Notes under the pieces: generated by a model
What the model was told of the DNA's origin: nothing
Databases searched by the model: none
What the model saw: only the letters and a program-made list of their open reading frames with translations
Assembly: GCA_003242505.1 (NCBI GenBank)
Contig: QGUP01000146.1
Location: 1 to 5,667, forward strand
Source of the DNA: Bacillota bacterium
GTDB lineage: Bacteria; Bacillota; Sulfobacillia; Symbiobacteriales; ZC4RG38
Reading direction: 5' to 3'
DNA length: 5,667 nucleotides
Made by a program: the position numbers and the translations under genes
Shown: piece by piece, positions 5,447 to 5,667 of the stretch
Position numbering within the stretch: the stretch's first letter is position 1
How the letters are laid out: every line of letters starts with the position of its first letter

Positions 5447-5667
5447 CAGACGCTCCGCCTCCTTATCCCGCAAGACTCCCGCACCACCAGTTCGATGGGC
5501 AGCACCTCGGACCGCCTCTCGGCGGCGGTGCGGGCCTTTCCCCGTAGGCGGGCCAGGAGCAGTTCGCCAGCCCGGGCGCCCATCACCTCCGGACGCTGCC
5601 GGGCCACCGTCAGCGGGGGGTCGATGAGCTGGCCGTAGTAGTCGACCTCGCCGTAGCTCACCAGGGC
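5443..5667 (-). CDS. LacI-family transcriptional repressor, C-terminal fragment (cut by window edge)
   Basis: The last 74 residues are present; the gene continues past the right edge. The segment shows the end of the LacI/GalR effector-binding domain: ALVSYGEVDYYGQLIDPPLT, then a VARQRPEVMGARAGELLLAR helix, and finally LPIELVVRESCG, the hallmark end of this family. Such proteins bind a sugar or sugar derivative and release an operator next to catabolic genes. The DNA-binding helix-turn-helix is outside the window, so no operator can be predicted. Its TGA stop overlaps the GTG start of the GH2 gene by 4 bp, indicating co-transcription and translational coupling; the repressor therefore probably controls the GH2 gene and the operon it sits in. 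Confidence 0.92.
   Translation of the reverse strand, partial: ALVSYGEVDYYGQLIDPPLTVARQRPEVMGARAGELLLARLRGKARTAAERRSEVLPIELVVRESCGIRRRSVW

Noticed and set aside
5447..5473. Upstream TTG start for the GH2 gene
   Set aside because: It would overlap the LacI gene by 31 bp and lacks a better ribosome site; the GTGA overlap start at 5446 is more typical.
3926..5638. Long plus-strand open frame opposite the GH2 gene (570 codons)
   Set aside because: It is a shadow of the GH2 and LacI genes with low-complexity composition and no recognisable motif.

Overview
All genes in this GC-rich window lie on the minus strand, so the biological order runs from high to low coordinates. The very high GC content, GTG starts with strong Shine-Dalgarno sites, and a leucine dehydrogenase/phosphate butyryltransferase pair together suggest a high-GC member of the Bacillota (Symbiobacterium- or Thermaerobacter-like). 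This placement is an inference; nothing in the window fixes the taxon.

Right part (5667 to about 2586), a sugar-utilisation locus. It holds the C-terminal end of a LacI-family repressor (cut by the window edge), overlapped by 4 bp (GTGA) by a 778-residue family 2 glycoside hydrolase. A 91-bp gap follows, nearly filled by four tandem 17-bp repeats. Next comes a 131-residue family 1 beta-glucosidase remnant, in which the N-terminal ~112 residues are joined in frame to the last ~18, so the catalytic core is missing. A perfect 32-bp palindrome lies 5 bp after its stop codon.

Middle (2234 to 2622), a 389-bp region without a gene. It contains an excellent sigma-54 (-24/-12) promoter match, TGGCAC-N5-TTGCT, pointing into leucine dehydrogenase with a predicted 5' leader of about 43 nt. 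About 150 to 250 bp upstream of the predicted start there is an AT-rich island with dyad symmetry and a 13-bp direct repeat spaced at 20 bp. These are candidate sites for an enhancer-binding activator.

Left part (2233 to 1), a branched-chain amino acid catabolic operon: leucine dehydrogenase, phosphate butyryltransferase, and the start of a second leucine dehydrogenase-type gene that leaves the window. Deamination gives branched 2-oxo acids, which a branched-chain 2-oxo acid dehydrogenase (not in the window) would convert to acyl-CoA. Phosphate butyryltransferase makes the acyl phosphate, and a butyrate kinase (also not in the window) would form ATP. The equivalent bkd operon of Bacillus subtilis is sigma-54 (SigL)/BkdR dependent, which fits the promoter seen here. 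The most notable points are the duplicated dehydrogenase flanking ptb, the sigma-54 promoter, and the gutted GH1 gene beside the 17-bp repeats.
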